From Medicago truncatula (taxonomy: Eukaryota; Streptophyta; Magnoliopsida; Fabales; Fabaceae): a DNA stretch of 64,000 nucleotides. The DNA is taken from the NCBI RefSeq assembly GCF_003473485.1, contig NC_053042.1, forward strand, positions 56,631,762 through 56,695,761. Direction: 5' to 3'. The position numbers and the translations under genes are program-made. Of this stretch, positions 18,831-29,769 are shown in pieces (position 1 is the first letter of the stretch; each line of letters opens with the position of its first letter). The notes beneath the pieces were generated by a model. That model was not told the origin of the DNA. It saw only the letters and a program-made list of their open reading frames with translations, and ran no database searches.

Positions 18831-19564
18831 ATGAGTGTGTCAATTGTATTTCACCATGGGGGTGAATTTGTTACGGACTATATTTTGTATTACACTGGGG
18901 GTCAAGAACACGTAGTAGTAATGGGATTGATAGGGATAGGTGGTGTTACTTCGAAGCGACTGGTATACTAAAAGAGTTAGGTTATGATGATCACCTTAAG
19001 TATCATTTATGGTGGTATGTTATTGAAGATGATAAATACAAAAGGATTGTTGATGATAATGACACTGATATTGTTGGTGATTATGTTATTGAGAACAAAC
19101 GTGTGGCTCATTTATATGTTGAACATTCAGTTATAGGGATGGTAGGTTCACATGTGGGGTAGAGTTCTATGGATGTGGGGCAGAGTTCTATGGACTTGGA
19201 CATGTCAGGGGGAGTTGGAGGTCAAGAAGGTCATGTAGTTGAATAAGGCACAATGAATGAAGCTGATGGTGTATGTGATGATGAAGAAATGAGTGGTGAT
19301 GGTTCTGATGACTATATGGGAAGTAGTGAAGATGAAGCTGCTGGAGTAAGATTGGATGATAGTGAAGAGGAAAAAGCTATGGGCATGAATGATGGGTTTT
19401 TAGTTGAAGATGATGAGACTCCTCCTATAGTTGGTAATGCAGTGGTAGATAAATTTGAAGTAGATAAAATAGTCACAAGGAAGGGGGGTTTGAATTGTGA
19501 CCCTTTAAAATTAAACCTGTCACTTAAAAGTTATTCTCAAGTTGAAAACTTGGAATGGTTAAGT
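18831..19564 (+). pseudogene. MULE transposase N-terminal region (PB1-like domain and acidic linker)
   Basis: Directly after a TTTGACAG acceptor the reading frame starts MSVSIVFHHGGEFVTDYILY. After a frameshift near 18912 it continues with WCYFEATGILKELGYDDH and HLWWYVIEDDKYKRIVDD. This matches the PB1-like N-terminus of plant Mutator-like transposases. A TAG near 19160 breaks the frame. A second open segment from 19253 (MNEADGVCDDEEMSGDGSDD) is the acidic Asp/Glu/Ser linker typical of these proteins, with LDDSEEEKAMGMNDGF. The sequence then ends at a repeat junction at ~19564, so the zinc finger, MULE DDE domain and SWIM domain are missing. Confidence 0.7.
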
Positions 19565-20501
19565 TAACAGACAGACTTCAGAACGTTCTGAAGTGTTAGT
19601 ATAAAAACAATTTAAATAATTAAATGTGTTTGTGTGTGTTGTGTTTACTGTAAGTAAATAGTAAAGAGAAGAGAAGAAGAACACACAGAAATTTATAGTG
19701 GTTCCCCCAATGTGGGTTAGTCCACTCCTCACAGTTTTGTGAGATTTTCCATTATGATGCTTGAGATAACTTCTCAAATTCTGCACCTTACAACCTTGTT
19801 CACCTGAACAATTACAACAATTGTATTCTCTTAGCCTCAGCAGACTTACACCTTTCTTGCTAAGTTACCCACTTAGACTTTACACCTTTCTGCTCAAACT
19901 AACACTTTAGTACCCCTAAAGCTAGATGAGACTTTGTTTACAATTTGTATGGAGTTTGAATGATATAGATCAAACAAGAGATGAATAGAGGGAGATATTT
20001 ATCTTTAAAAAGATAAGAGAAATATTGATTTACACTTTTGAAGACTTCTTGGAATCTTTGTGATGATCAATGTTTTTGCTAAAGCTTCAAACACTCTTAT
20101 GTTGTTTTCTTGTATGCTTTGCAAATGTGTGTGTTATGCTGAGGTCTTGATCTCTATTTATAGAGTTCTTGAGCCTTTGTAGCCGTTGGAGAGTGACCAA
20201 TGGTCTTATGCCACGTGTCCTGGGACCCACCAACTTTCACTTGAAATTCTGGGCAAACTGAAATACTTCAGAATGTTGTTGTGTTCTTGAGAATACTTCA
20301 GAATGTTGTTGTGTTCTTGAAAATACTTCAGAATGTTGTTGTGTTCTTGAGAATACTTCAGAATGTTGTTGTGTTCTTCATGAATTTCTGGGTTGTACTT
20401 AAAGATTTGCTTTACACGACTTCAGAATGTTGTTAGATCAGATCTTCTTTGAAATATGTCTAGGAGCGCGTGCAGGATCTCATAAAGTGGTGCTGTCACT
20501 T
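19565..20501. repeat. LTR-like repeat, left part (split by the 20.5-29.8 kb nest)
   Basis: This begins at the break of the MULE frame with TTAACAGACAGACTTCAGAA followed by CGTTCTGAAG (a palindromic CTTCAGAACGTTCTGAAG). It contains GGTTCCCCCAATGTGGGTTA near 19700, a phrase seen in legume LTRs. The CTTCAGAATG motif recurs here and again right of the nested element at 29945, which supports one older repeat split by insertion. No coding region. Exact LTR ends were not found. Confidence 0.4.
20262..20381 (+). repeat. Tandem repeat, 30-bp unit x 4
   Basis: Four near-identical units of AATACTTCAGAATGTTGTTG plus ten bases start at 20262, 20292, 20322 and 20352; one unit has AAAA for AGAA at its junction. 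The unit contains the CTTCAGAATG motif of the surrounding LTR-like repeat. Confidence 0.95.
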
Positions 20502-21782
20502 TGTAACGCCCTCTTTAATTATTTGATTATTTTTATAGAGTTTAGAGTTTATTTAGATGATTTATGTGATTTAAATGATTATATGATGTGTTGTGATTTA
20601 TTAAGTGGCTTATTTTATTATTTAATAGAATAAGATTTGAAAATAAAATAAATATTGAGATGAAGGGTTGTTTTGAGAATTTAGAGAGTTTTGTGGGAAA
20701 ATGAGGAAATAAGATAAAATAGATGGGAAAAGATAAATAGGAGAAAATAGGTTTAGAAAAGTTTTCACGTACAACCAGTTTTGGAGAAAAGGGAGAACAA
20801 GAGGAGAGAAGAACCAAGAGAGAGCTGCTGATCGATTTTCTTAAGGTAAGAGTGAGACTAACATTCAATCTTCTTAAGCCTTTAATTCTGATGATTAGAT
20901 TTAACATGTTGTAGGGTTAGTTTTTGAAAATTGGAAATTAGGGTTAAGAGTGATAATTGAGGATTAGATGATGGAAACTTGTAGAATTGATGTAGAAAGT
21001 GTGTACAGACCTCAAATAATTCATAGTGTGATGTTTAGAATCAGTTTTAAGCTTAGAACCATGTGAATTGATGCATTTTCGTGAAAATCTGCATTCTGCC
21101 CGAGCTGACATTCATCGCTCGCCCTGGCGAGGGATGATCCTCGCCACACGAGTGATGAACTTCATCGCTCGCCTCGCGAGTGACCCTTAGTTACTCGCCA
21201 TAGCGAGCAGATCACTCGCCATAGCGAGTTGACCAGTGAGGAAACCTGATTTTGTGATTCAACTCCTTTAGTCGAGCTTTAGATGATTTTGAGTGCCTGA
21301 ACATGTATAATAATAATTAGGCAAGTCTTTAGATTGAAATTGAACACGGGGAAGTTAAAAATGAGATTTTTGGGTGAAAAATGTCAAGTTCCCGAGAGCA
21401 CCCAGTTTCAGTTCGCTAAGGCGAGTAGCTTACTCGCCAAGGCGAGTAGCCATTTTCCTGAACTCGCCATAGCGAGTAGAGTGGCTCGCCTCGCGAGCTG
21501 CAGAGAGACATAAAACCTTGTATAGGTTTTTGCGATCTTTGTCGCACGAGATGTTATGAGTTGATCCTTGGGGTAGGAATGAAGGTTGATTATAATATTA
21601 CTGATGTTCAGTGACTCTGATATAATATGATTTGATGTTGTTAGTAATGTGATGTAGTTGTATATGCATTATGTGAATTATATAAGATGTTTAAGTTGAT
21701 GTTGATTATTATTTGGTATTGTTATATCTTGAGATGTTATGTGCTGCCTATGTTGTTGTTGTATATTAATTAAGCTGCATGA

Positions 21783-23019
21783 TGATGAGATAAAATCGCA
21801 AGTGCACGGTCTTACCGAAGTAGTATGAAAAGAGTATCGTTCCGACAGGGAGTAGTTTAATTCAATTAACCTTTGATGATGATTAGAGGAGAAACGAGTT
21901 GTAAGTTGGGGGTTTCAAACGATTGAAAGATAATAATATAAAAGGAGCCTTGGGATCATTGGTTCATCTAAATAACAAGTCCTTCACAAACCAAACTATA
22001 AGCTTATAACTTTATGTTAGACCTAATTTCTCAAGACAGTTTCTCTTTTGTTCCTCTAGCAACCAAGCCTATTTCGCTGACTTGATTACTCTTAGATTTT
22101 GGTTCCTCTAACAACCAAGCCTATTTCGCTGACTTGATCGTTATTAGTTCCCTTGAAGATCGAAACTATGTGTCTCAAAGATTGCAAAGACTATTTCGCT
22201 GCCTTTGCAATCCTTGTCTAAATTCACTTGTTCGAATATCAAAGCTCCACTTTCGTTTTATGAATTGATATTTGAGATAATGGATAAACGATTATCAAAC
22301 CCTTTCGTTTGCACAGTTTGATAATGGTTGATCCATGTTAAAACGGTGAATTTAGATAAGAAATTAGGGTTACATAAGATTAAGGCTTAGAGCTTGGCTT
22401 GATCAGGATTATGTCATTTAGACTTATCCAACAATCCCAAGACAAAGAGAAGTCTACTCACTCATGTTCATCGTAGACATGGGGAAGAAGAGAGAAAGCA
22501 TAAAAGTAAATGACAAGAAAATAAAGGAAAAGAAAAGAACTTTTATTAGAAAGACAATCGTCACTTATTGAATTCCAAGAAAAGATGAATATTTGTGATG
22601 GATAGCTACTCTATTTATAGCATACATTCGACTTAAAATCTAAGCAATTACATTACTAGAATGTTCCACAAGAAACTGCGGGCTAAAATAGAGTAGCTTA
22701 AAATCTAAGCAAAAGCAGCAAAAGTGACTCTGGAGGGTGGCATGGCCGTGCCAATGCTAGCACGGGCCATGCCAGACTTCTGACTTTGGGGGAGACATAT
22801 TTTTGTCTCTGAATCTTCGTATTTTCGTACTAAATCAGCTCAAAGTCCCTTTCTTTTGCTCCAAGACTCAATCCATCCAATATTCATTCCTGAAATAAAA
22901 TAAAATGCAATTTGTAGTAAACTATCTTAAAAAGGAAATAATACTAATATAAAATAAAATAAAATCTAATTAAAACTAAACTAAATAACATATAAAAATA
23001 GATAATAATTAACTCATCA
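21783..23019 (-). repeat. 3' LTR of the gag-only gypsy element
   Basis: By the minus-strand reading direction this is the 3' LTR. It differs from the other LTR by few substitutions and by about 30 extra bases around 22741-22785, where the palindromic GGCATGGCCGTGCC is followed by a second, related motif (GCACGGGCCATGCC). Confidence 0.92.
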
Positions 23020-24162
23020 AACTCCCCCACACTTGAATCTTTGCTTGTCCTCAAGCAAAAGGCATAATCATGGTAGCATAAAACAACATTATCATATGAC
23101 AATTAAATCAAATCACATGTCTCCTCAAAGGCTTTTATTTCAAGAGTACACTAATCACAAACTCAAGCATTTCTTGTAATCCTTTTTCAACCCAACAATG
23201 AAGTCTTAAGTGAGTGTGTGTGTGTAGTCCAACCCTTTTCTTGCTCCTGTATAAGATAGATATAATGAGGAACATGTTCTAATCCCAGTACTAAACCAAC
23301 CAAGAATTTTTTTTTATTCATTTCATATAAGAGAGATGAGAGTTTTTTTGTGACCTTTTGATCTTTTGCCAATTACATATTTTGGGTACTTTATTTAAGG
23401 AACAACACCTTCACGTAGGAGGTTGGAGGGCCTACCCCCTTCCCCAATCTAGATTCAATGGTGCCCCTTAAAACATCATCTTCACGTAGGAGGTTGGAGG
23501 GCCTACCCCCTTCCCCAATCTAGATTCAATGATGCCTTTTAAAGTTTTTCAAGATAACATTATCTTCACGTAGGAAGTCAGAGGGCCTACCTCCTTCCCC
23601 AATCTAGATTCAATAATGCAACCTTGAAATAAATTTTAGCTTGGCTTTTTATAAACTCCTTTATACTAACTTATACTATTTTTACTTTGAGAATTTTTAA
23701 AGGTTAACGTACCATTAAAATTAGAACGCATTTCCTTAAAATACCTATTCATACATTTACTCAAGGGAAGCAACTTGTGCATTTCTCATTGGAGGTTTTA
23801 TTCACTTTAAAACAAGATGTGGGTATATCAGGAGAACTTAAAACACAAGAGTTTACTTTCATGTACAAGAAACGACCAATAAGAGGAGACAATAAAAATT
23901 TTATGTCATGATTTTTCAATAAAAACAAGCTACTTAATCATGCCTTTCACAATAAAACAAAACAAAAAGAATAAAGTTCAAGGGAGTTTGGAAACACTAC
24001 GACTAAAGACACTTTATTATGCTCCCCCCGCACTTAGGAGAAGCATTGTCCTCAGTGATTCAAAATTAGAAAAATAAAAGAGAAGAAGGAGAAGAAGAAG
24101 AAGAAGAAGAAGGAGGAGGAGGAGTAAGGGAAGAGAGGAAGAGGAAAGCTCACATTTTTTTT

Positions 24163-24583
24163 TCATTGGGGTCCATAGGGAGTACCTTGGAGGTGAAAGT
24201 GGTGCATCATGTTCCGAAGCATTTGGTTATTTTCTTCGGATATGCGGTTGCCCCTCAGGACATCATTCCTTAGTCCTGACAATTCAACACCTTGCCTTTG
24301 TTGCTCGATGCTTATCCTCTCGACCTCGGTATGCATCCATGCCCATCTTGCATTTTCATTTGTTTCTCCGGCATCACGGTCATGGTGTTCCTCACCATGG
24401 TGCAATTGTGCACCTTCCTCTTCTTGGTGCAAGTGTGCACCTTCCTCGTCTTCATCATCGTGGTCTATCTCTTTGCTTATTGTCCCTGAAGATTATGCCA
24501 TGATTCTTGGCTTGTGCTTTCTTCTTTGGAGGAGGCCCCCCTGATGAGCTTGCAACTTCTTTTCCACTTCTCTTTGAAGCCAT
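24163..24583 (-). pseudogene. Extra retroelement reading frame, internally deleted
   Basis: On the minus strand a start at 24583 reads MASKRSGKEVASSSGGPPPK and then KAQAKNHGIIFRDNKQRDRP. It shifts frame and continues as an acidic, His-rich segment (HQEEEGAQLHHGEEHHDRDA) and a coiled-coil end (ERISIEQQRQGVELSGLRND) to 24163. An MASKR...GIIF start is typical of the extra (plant transposon or env-position) frame of Athila/TAT-like gypsy elements. Here the start and the tail appear joined by a deletion. No enzymatic motif is present. Confidence 0.5.
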
Positions 24584-25584
24584 TGCCTTGACCTTGCTTT
24601 TGATTTGGTGTGGTGTTGGTGATGGTTTGGTTTTGGGGTTGTTTTGCTGGAAAAGGTTGGTTTAGTGATGTGGTGAAGGTTGAAGTGAGTTTTAGGAGTT
24701 GGGTTGTGGAGTTTGGTGATGAATTTCTGGTTTTTGGGTTAGGTTAAGGGGGGTTACGAACTTGGGTGATGTTGGTTTGGATGAATGAAAGTTGTTTCTG
24801 AATGGGGGGTTATGATTGGAATGGTGTTTGTGATTGATTGGGTGAGAAATTGTGTGAATTGGTGAGGTTTTGAGGTAGATATGGAGTTTTGAGGTTTTGT
24901 GGTTATGGAGGTTTTAGAGAGAAGTTTGAAGGTGGAGAGATGTTTGTGGTTGAGAGTGAAGGAAGAAGAAGGCCAAAAGATGCGGTTATTCTTACCTAAT
25001 GGTCGGGCACGGCCGTGCCAACCTTAGCACGGGCCGTGCCAACTTCCTGGAATGCGGCATGGTTTTGGCTTGGCAAGGTCTGGCACGGCCGTGCCAAGGT
25101 TCTGGACTACGGGGCTTCAAAATTTTCCGTTTTCTTGAATCATACTCGGACAATTACCTACAAAACAACTTAAAATAACAAAAAAGAAACAAACAAAAGC
25201 GGTTAAATGCGTGGGTTGCCTCCCACGAAGCGCTTATTTATAGTCATTAGCTTGACGTTAGAAAGTGTCCATTAGAAAGGTCAAAGAGATCGTATTGTGT
25301 AGATGACGCTAAAAAGCGTTCTTTCACATCATGTTCTTTAATCATATTGCAATAATAAAGGGCGGGACCTTTCATAACATTCTCGAACTCAAATCCTACC
25401 ATATCATCACTCACTTAAAAAACTATCCTACCATTCTTAACATCAACTATAGCACCCGCAGTGGTGAGGAAGAGTCTTCCTAGAATCATAGGGCAATCAT
25501 GGTCTTCCTCGATGTCAACAACCACAAAGTCAGTCGGGATGTATATCTCTTCTATCTTAACGGGGATGTCCTCAACGTATCCAA

Positions 25585-25815
25585 CTATGGGATAACAGAA
25601 CGATCGGCTAACTTCAATGTCATCTCGGTAGGTTTCAACTCTCCTATTCCCATCTTTTTAAAGAGAGATAGAGGCAACAAACTAACACTAGCTCCTAAGT
25701 CACACAAGGGTTTGTCTACGGTTTCTTTCCCTATCACACAAGGGATGGCAAAACTACCTGGATCTCTAAGCTTTTGGGGTTGCTTCTTGATGATTGCACT
25801 ACTTTCCCTAGTCAA
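25585..25815 (-). pseudogene. Gypsy aspartic protease segment
   Basis: The minus-strand frame contains DPGSFAIPCVIGKETVDKPL followed by CDLGASVSLLPLSLFKKMGI. The family has DLGAS at the active site, which is the plant Athila/TAT variant of the DTGA protease motif. The C-terminal flap region (LKPTEMTLKLADRS) is also recognisable. The frame ends soon afterwards, and the sequence goes into the non-coding GTGGGAGGCAACCCACGC block near 25220, with no reverse transcriptase following. Confidence 0.78.
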
Positions 25816-25835
25816 AGCTATTGTCTCTTTGTGGT

Positions 25836-27509
25836 CTATAGCCTTTTCTTTGAAAAAATTTCTTTTATAAACTTGGCATATAGAGGCATTCGAGACAAAG
25901 CTTCCGCAAGGGGAATCTTAATGCAGATCTTCTTAAGGGTGTTGACAAACTTTTTGAATTGAGCCTCCAAGTTAAGCTTAGTAAGCCTTAATGGGGAAAG
26001 GGCTTTGTTCTTATCAAGCGGTTTCTCACTTTCTATCACATCTTTCTTACCCAGAAGCCTAACACTCTCTCCCTTAATACTTTTGGCTTGAGCAACGGTC
26101 TCTTCTAACTTACTACCCCCACAAGAAATAGCATTGCCATGAGCTTTGGGGTTTGTTTCGGTCTGACCGGGAAAGACTCCCGGTGTTTGAGAAGAGGTGG
26201 CCACTTGTTGGGCCACTTGGGAGATTTGGGTCTCAAGCATTTTGGTGTGTGTGGCGATAGAATCAACCTTGGTAGTGAGTTTGGAGAGAGAGTCGTTCAT
26301 AAATCCTGTTTGGTTTTTCATTTCTTGGAGTTGTTTATTTTGATTCATCATGCAATTTTCCAACAAAATTTCCAAACTTGATTTCTGAGTCACCCTCTGG
26401 TTGTTTGTATAGCCAGGTGGTGCTACTTGTCCGTAGGAACCTTGAGGGTTTTTGTAAAAGTTTTGATTTGGCCTCGTTCCTTGGTTGTATTTAGCATAGT
26501 TTAATTGCTCAATACTATTAGTAGCACTACCTAACTGACAATCAACACCAATATGACCAAATATACCACAGATTTCACAAGGAGGAGATGTAGGAGAAGG
26601 TGTGACAGCATTAACATTAAGTTTTTCAAATTTTTGAGTTAAGGCATCAACCTTAGCAGTAAGGTGATCATAATCAGAGACCTCGTACATACCTACCTCC
26701 TTTTTGGAGGGCGTAGAGGCGGTGATGGCTCTTTCGTTGGTCCATTGGTAGTGATTCTGAGCCTGTCTTCAATCAATGCGTAAGCCTCCGTATAATTCTT
26801 ATTCATTAGTGCTCCACCTGCAGCTGCATCAACAGACATCTTAGTAGTATAAGTTAGGCCATCAATAAAAAGTGTGGACTATGAGCCCCTTTTCTAAACC
26901 ATGGTGGGGACAAAGTCTAAGCATTTCCTTGAAACGCTCCCACGCATCATAGAGAGACTCCCCATCTTTTTGATTGAACCGCGTGATTTGGTCTCTTAGT
27001 TTGGCGGTTTTAGAGGGGGGAAAGAATCGGGTAAGGAATGCTCGCCTCATTTGATCCCATGAAGTGATGGAACCGACTTCTAGGGAATGGAATCAAGCGC
27101 TAGCTCTATCCCTTAAGGAAAAAGGAAAGAGATGAAGTCTTACGGCTTCTTGGTTCTCTTTTATAGTGCCACTGAGTCTAAGGAAGGAAGAAATATGGAG
27201 ATTTGGATCCTCAGTGGGTGATATAGAAAACTGATTTTGCTGCACCAAATTGAGTAGTGCAGGCTTGATCTCGAAACTGAGTCTAAGGAAGGAAGAAATA
27301 TGGAGATTTGGATCCTCAGTGGGTGATATAGAAAACTGATTTTGCTGCACCAAATTGAGTAGTGCAGGCTTGATCTCAAAATTGTTACCCTCAACCGTCG
27401 GGTACACGATAATAGCTTGTGGCTCTTCCGTTGAAGGAGTAGCATACTCTTTGAGAGTGCGTTCAGCCATAGCAATATTATTTTGTGCCTCTTTCTTTTT
27501 CTTATGCAA
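25836..27509 (-). pseudogene. Gypsy gag polyprotein, disrupted
   Basis: From 27509 the minus strand encodes a gag N-terminal region, then MRRAFLTRFFPPSKTAKLRD and RLCPHHGLEKGLIVHTF (retrotrans_gag core, 27050-26862). After this comes the nucleocapsid part with CEICGIFGHIGVDC at ~26590, a zinc knuckle with Gly in place of the usual His-containing spacing, and a coiled-coil tail. Lesions seen: a TGA near 27093 that keeps frame with the gag core downstream, a +1 shift in a T-run near 26865, and an in-frame 105-bp tandem duplication at 27171-27380. The protein cannot be made in full from this copy. Confidence 0.87.
27171..27380 (-). repeat. In-frame 105-bp tandem duplication within gag
   Basis: Two adjacent copies (27171-27275 and 27276-27380) are almost identical. 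On the minus strand each encodes the same 35 residues, including KPALLNLVQQNQFSISPTED. Because 105 is divisible by three the reading frame is kept. Confidence 0.95.
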
Positions 27510-27674
27510 ATATCTTTCAATCTCAGGAATAAATTATCCGAGACTTTTACTTCTCCGCATAAGAAATCGAGAACCCAAGAAGTTAATGGTAACACAAGGA
27601 AAGAAAGAAGTAGAAGAAAAGAGGAAGAAGAAAGAGTTCTAATCACAAAGAAAGAGTTAATTAAGTTAGTTAAC

Positions 27675-27692
27675 TCCCCGACAGCGGCGCCA
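27675..27692 (-). promoter_or_regulatory. Primer-binding site (tRNA-Asp type)
   Basis: The minus strand reads TGGCGCCGCTGTCGGGGA, six bases inside the 5' LTR edge at 27699. It pairs with the acceptor end of plant tRNA-Asp with one or two mismatches and primes minus-strand DNA synthesis in Athila/TAT-like elements. Confidence 0.85.
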
Positions 27693-27698
27693 AAAACT

Positions 27699-28905
27699 TG
27701 ATGAGATAAAACCGCAAGTGCACGGTCTTACCGAAGTAGTATGAAAAGAGTATCGTTCCGACAGGGAGTAGTTTAATTCAATTAACCTTTGATGATGATT
27801 AGAGGAGAAACGAGTTGTAAGTTGGGGGTTTCAAACGATTGAAAGATAATAATATAAAAGGAGCCTTGGGATCATTGATTCATCTAAATAACAAGTCATT
27901 CACAAACCAAACTATAAGCTTATAACTTTATGTTAGACCTAATTTCTCAAGACAGTTTCTCTTTTGTTCCTCTAGCAATCAAGCCTATTTTGCTGACTTG
28001 ATTACTCTTAGATTTTGGTTCCTCTAACAACCAAGCCTATTTCGCTGACTTGATCGTTATTAGTTCCCTTGAAGATCGAAACTATGTGTCTCAAAGATTG
28101 CAAAGGCTATTTCGCTGCCTTTGCAATCCTTGTCTAAATTCACTTGTTCGAATATCAAAGCTCCACTTTCGTTTTATGAATTGATATTTGAGATAATGGA
28201 TAAACGATTATCAAACCCTTTCGTTTCCACAGTTTGATAATGGTTGATCCATGTTAAAACGGTGAATTTAGATAAGAAATTAGGGTTACATAAGATTAAG
28301 GCTTAGAGCTTGGTTTGATCAGGATTATGTCATTTAGACTTATCCAACAATCCCAAGACAAAGAGAAGTCTACTCACTCATGTTCATCGTAGACATGGGG
28401 AAGAAGAGAGAAAGCATAAAAGTAAATGACAAGAAAATAAAGGAAAAGAAAAGAACTTTTATTAGAAAGACAATCGTCACTTATTGAATTCCAAGAAAAG
28501 ATGAATATTTGTGATGGATAGCTACTCTATTTATAGCATACATTTGACTTAAAATCTAAGTAATTACATTACTAGAATGTTCCACAAGAAACTGCGGGCT
28601 AAAATAGAGTAGCTTAAAATCTAAGCAAAAGTGACTCTGGAGGGTGGCACGGCCGTGCCAGGCTTCTGACTTTGGGGGAGACATAATTTTGTCTCTGAAT
28701 CTTCGTATTTTCGTACTAAATCATCTCCAAGTCCCTTTCTTTTGCTCCAAGACTCAATCCATCCAATATTCATTCCTGAAATAAAATAAAATGCAATTTG
28801 TAGTAAACTATCTTAAAAAGGAAATAATACTAATATAAAATAAAATAAAATCTAATTAAAACTAAACTAAATAACATATAAAAATAGATAATAATTAACT
28901 CATCA
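27699..28905 (-). repeat. 5' LTR of the gag-only gypsy element
   Basis: By the minus-strand reading direction this is the 5' LTR. It carries a single GGCACGGCCGTGCC palindrome near 28646, whereas the partner LTR has an expanded version at 22741. Confidence 0.92.
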
Positions 28906-29769
28906 CATGAGTCGGTCTAAGAAGTAAGATGTTGTTCCAAAATATTGGAGTTATATAAGATGTCGATGTTTCTAAGATGTAAGTTGTTGAGTCCATGCAT
29001 ACTCATTCATGTTGGAGGCTTGATGCCTTGGAGCCTTTGCTCAACACGTTGGAGGCTTGATGCCCTGGAGCCTTTGCTCAATTAAGTTGAGGCCCTGGGA
29101 GTATATTAATGCTCAAATAAGTTGAGGGCTTGATGCCCTGGATTGGTACCACATGCATGATTAAGAAGATAAGTTGCATAGTCAAGTCGAAGTTGCATTG
29201 TCGAGTCAAGTTGTTAAGTTGATATGTTTTATGAATTGTTTAATGATGAATTATTATTATGACATGTTGATGATGTTTATGTTGTTAAATGTAATTGATG
29301 AATTATATGCTTAATATTATTGTTTGTGAAATCTCACCCCTTCTGCTTGGAAATGTTGCCCTTTGTATGAGTAACTTGCAGGTGATCGAGAATAAGTTGT
29401 TGTTAGATTGCTGTCGTGAGTGGACTATCTCTCATGTTTGTCTTTAGGTGCTCTGATACGTAACGGGATGAGAACTTTGTTATTGCTTTTATATTCCTTA
29501 CGTATTACTTTATGAATTATCATGACTATGTTTTTAGATTGGACCTTTATGAGATGTTTATGATGAGGTCTTTGTGCCAAAGACTATTTTAGATGTTGAA
29601 TAAATTCCGCTGCGAAGTATTAATTATTATGTTGTTGAACCTTGAAGGATAAATAGTTATTTATTCCGTTTATGGTTTTTAAGAAAGAAGTGTGACATTC
29701 CGTTTATGTGGATTACTCTGATTATTTATGCGAAATTTTTATGTTGGGGAAAACGGGGTGTTACCACTT

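Larger units (their letters stand above)
21783..28905 (-). mobile_element. Non-autonomous Ty3/gypsy element with two LTRs and gag-protease only (7.1 kb)
   Basis: The LTRs are 21783-23019 (1237 bp) and 27699-28905 (1207 bp), nearly identical, starting TGATGAGATAAAA and ending AACTCATCA. The target duplication is CATGA (21778-21782 and 28906-28910). The element reads on the minus strand. The primer-binding site at 27692-27675 (TGGCGCCGCTGTCGGGGA) fits the 3' end of tRNA-Asp, as in Athila/TAT-like gypsy elements. The polypurine tract GTGTGGGGGAG lies at ~23031-23020 on the minus strand. Only gag, a protease segment and a small extra reading frame are present; reverse transcriptase, RNase H and integrase are absent. 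It must therefore have used proteins from another element. The close LTR match points to a fairly recent insertion. Confidence 0.93.
20502..29764 (+). mobile_element. Solo-LTR-like element, copy 2 (2.1 kb, interrupted by a 7.1-kb gypsy element)
   Basis: The left part is 20502-21782 and the right part 28906-29764; removing the nested element leaves about 2.14 kb. It begins TGTAACGCCC and ends GGGGTGTTAC, flanked by a 5-bp target duplication CACTT (20497-20501 and 29765-29769). The final base of the LTR is C where A is expected. Internal landmarks match copies 1 and 3, including clusters of CTCGCCATAGCGAG palindromes (21110-21500), tandem GGAGGCTTGATGCCCT units (29010-29140) and TCTGATACGTAACGGGATGA (29450). 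No gag or pol is attached, which fits a solo LTR left by recombination between two LTRs. Confidence 0.85.

Noticed and set aside
18145..19564. Complete MULE transposon
   Set aside because: Only a left-end-like region and the N-terminal domain are present; no DDE domain and no right end were found.
20262..20381. CRISPR-like array
   Set aside because: Four 30-bp units with no spacers inside an LTR-like repeat.
24209..24544. Plus-strand Cys/Ser-rich open frame as a gene
   Set aside because: It is the reverse of the minus-strand retroelement frame (24163-24583), and its composition follows from GAA/GAG repeats on the other strand.
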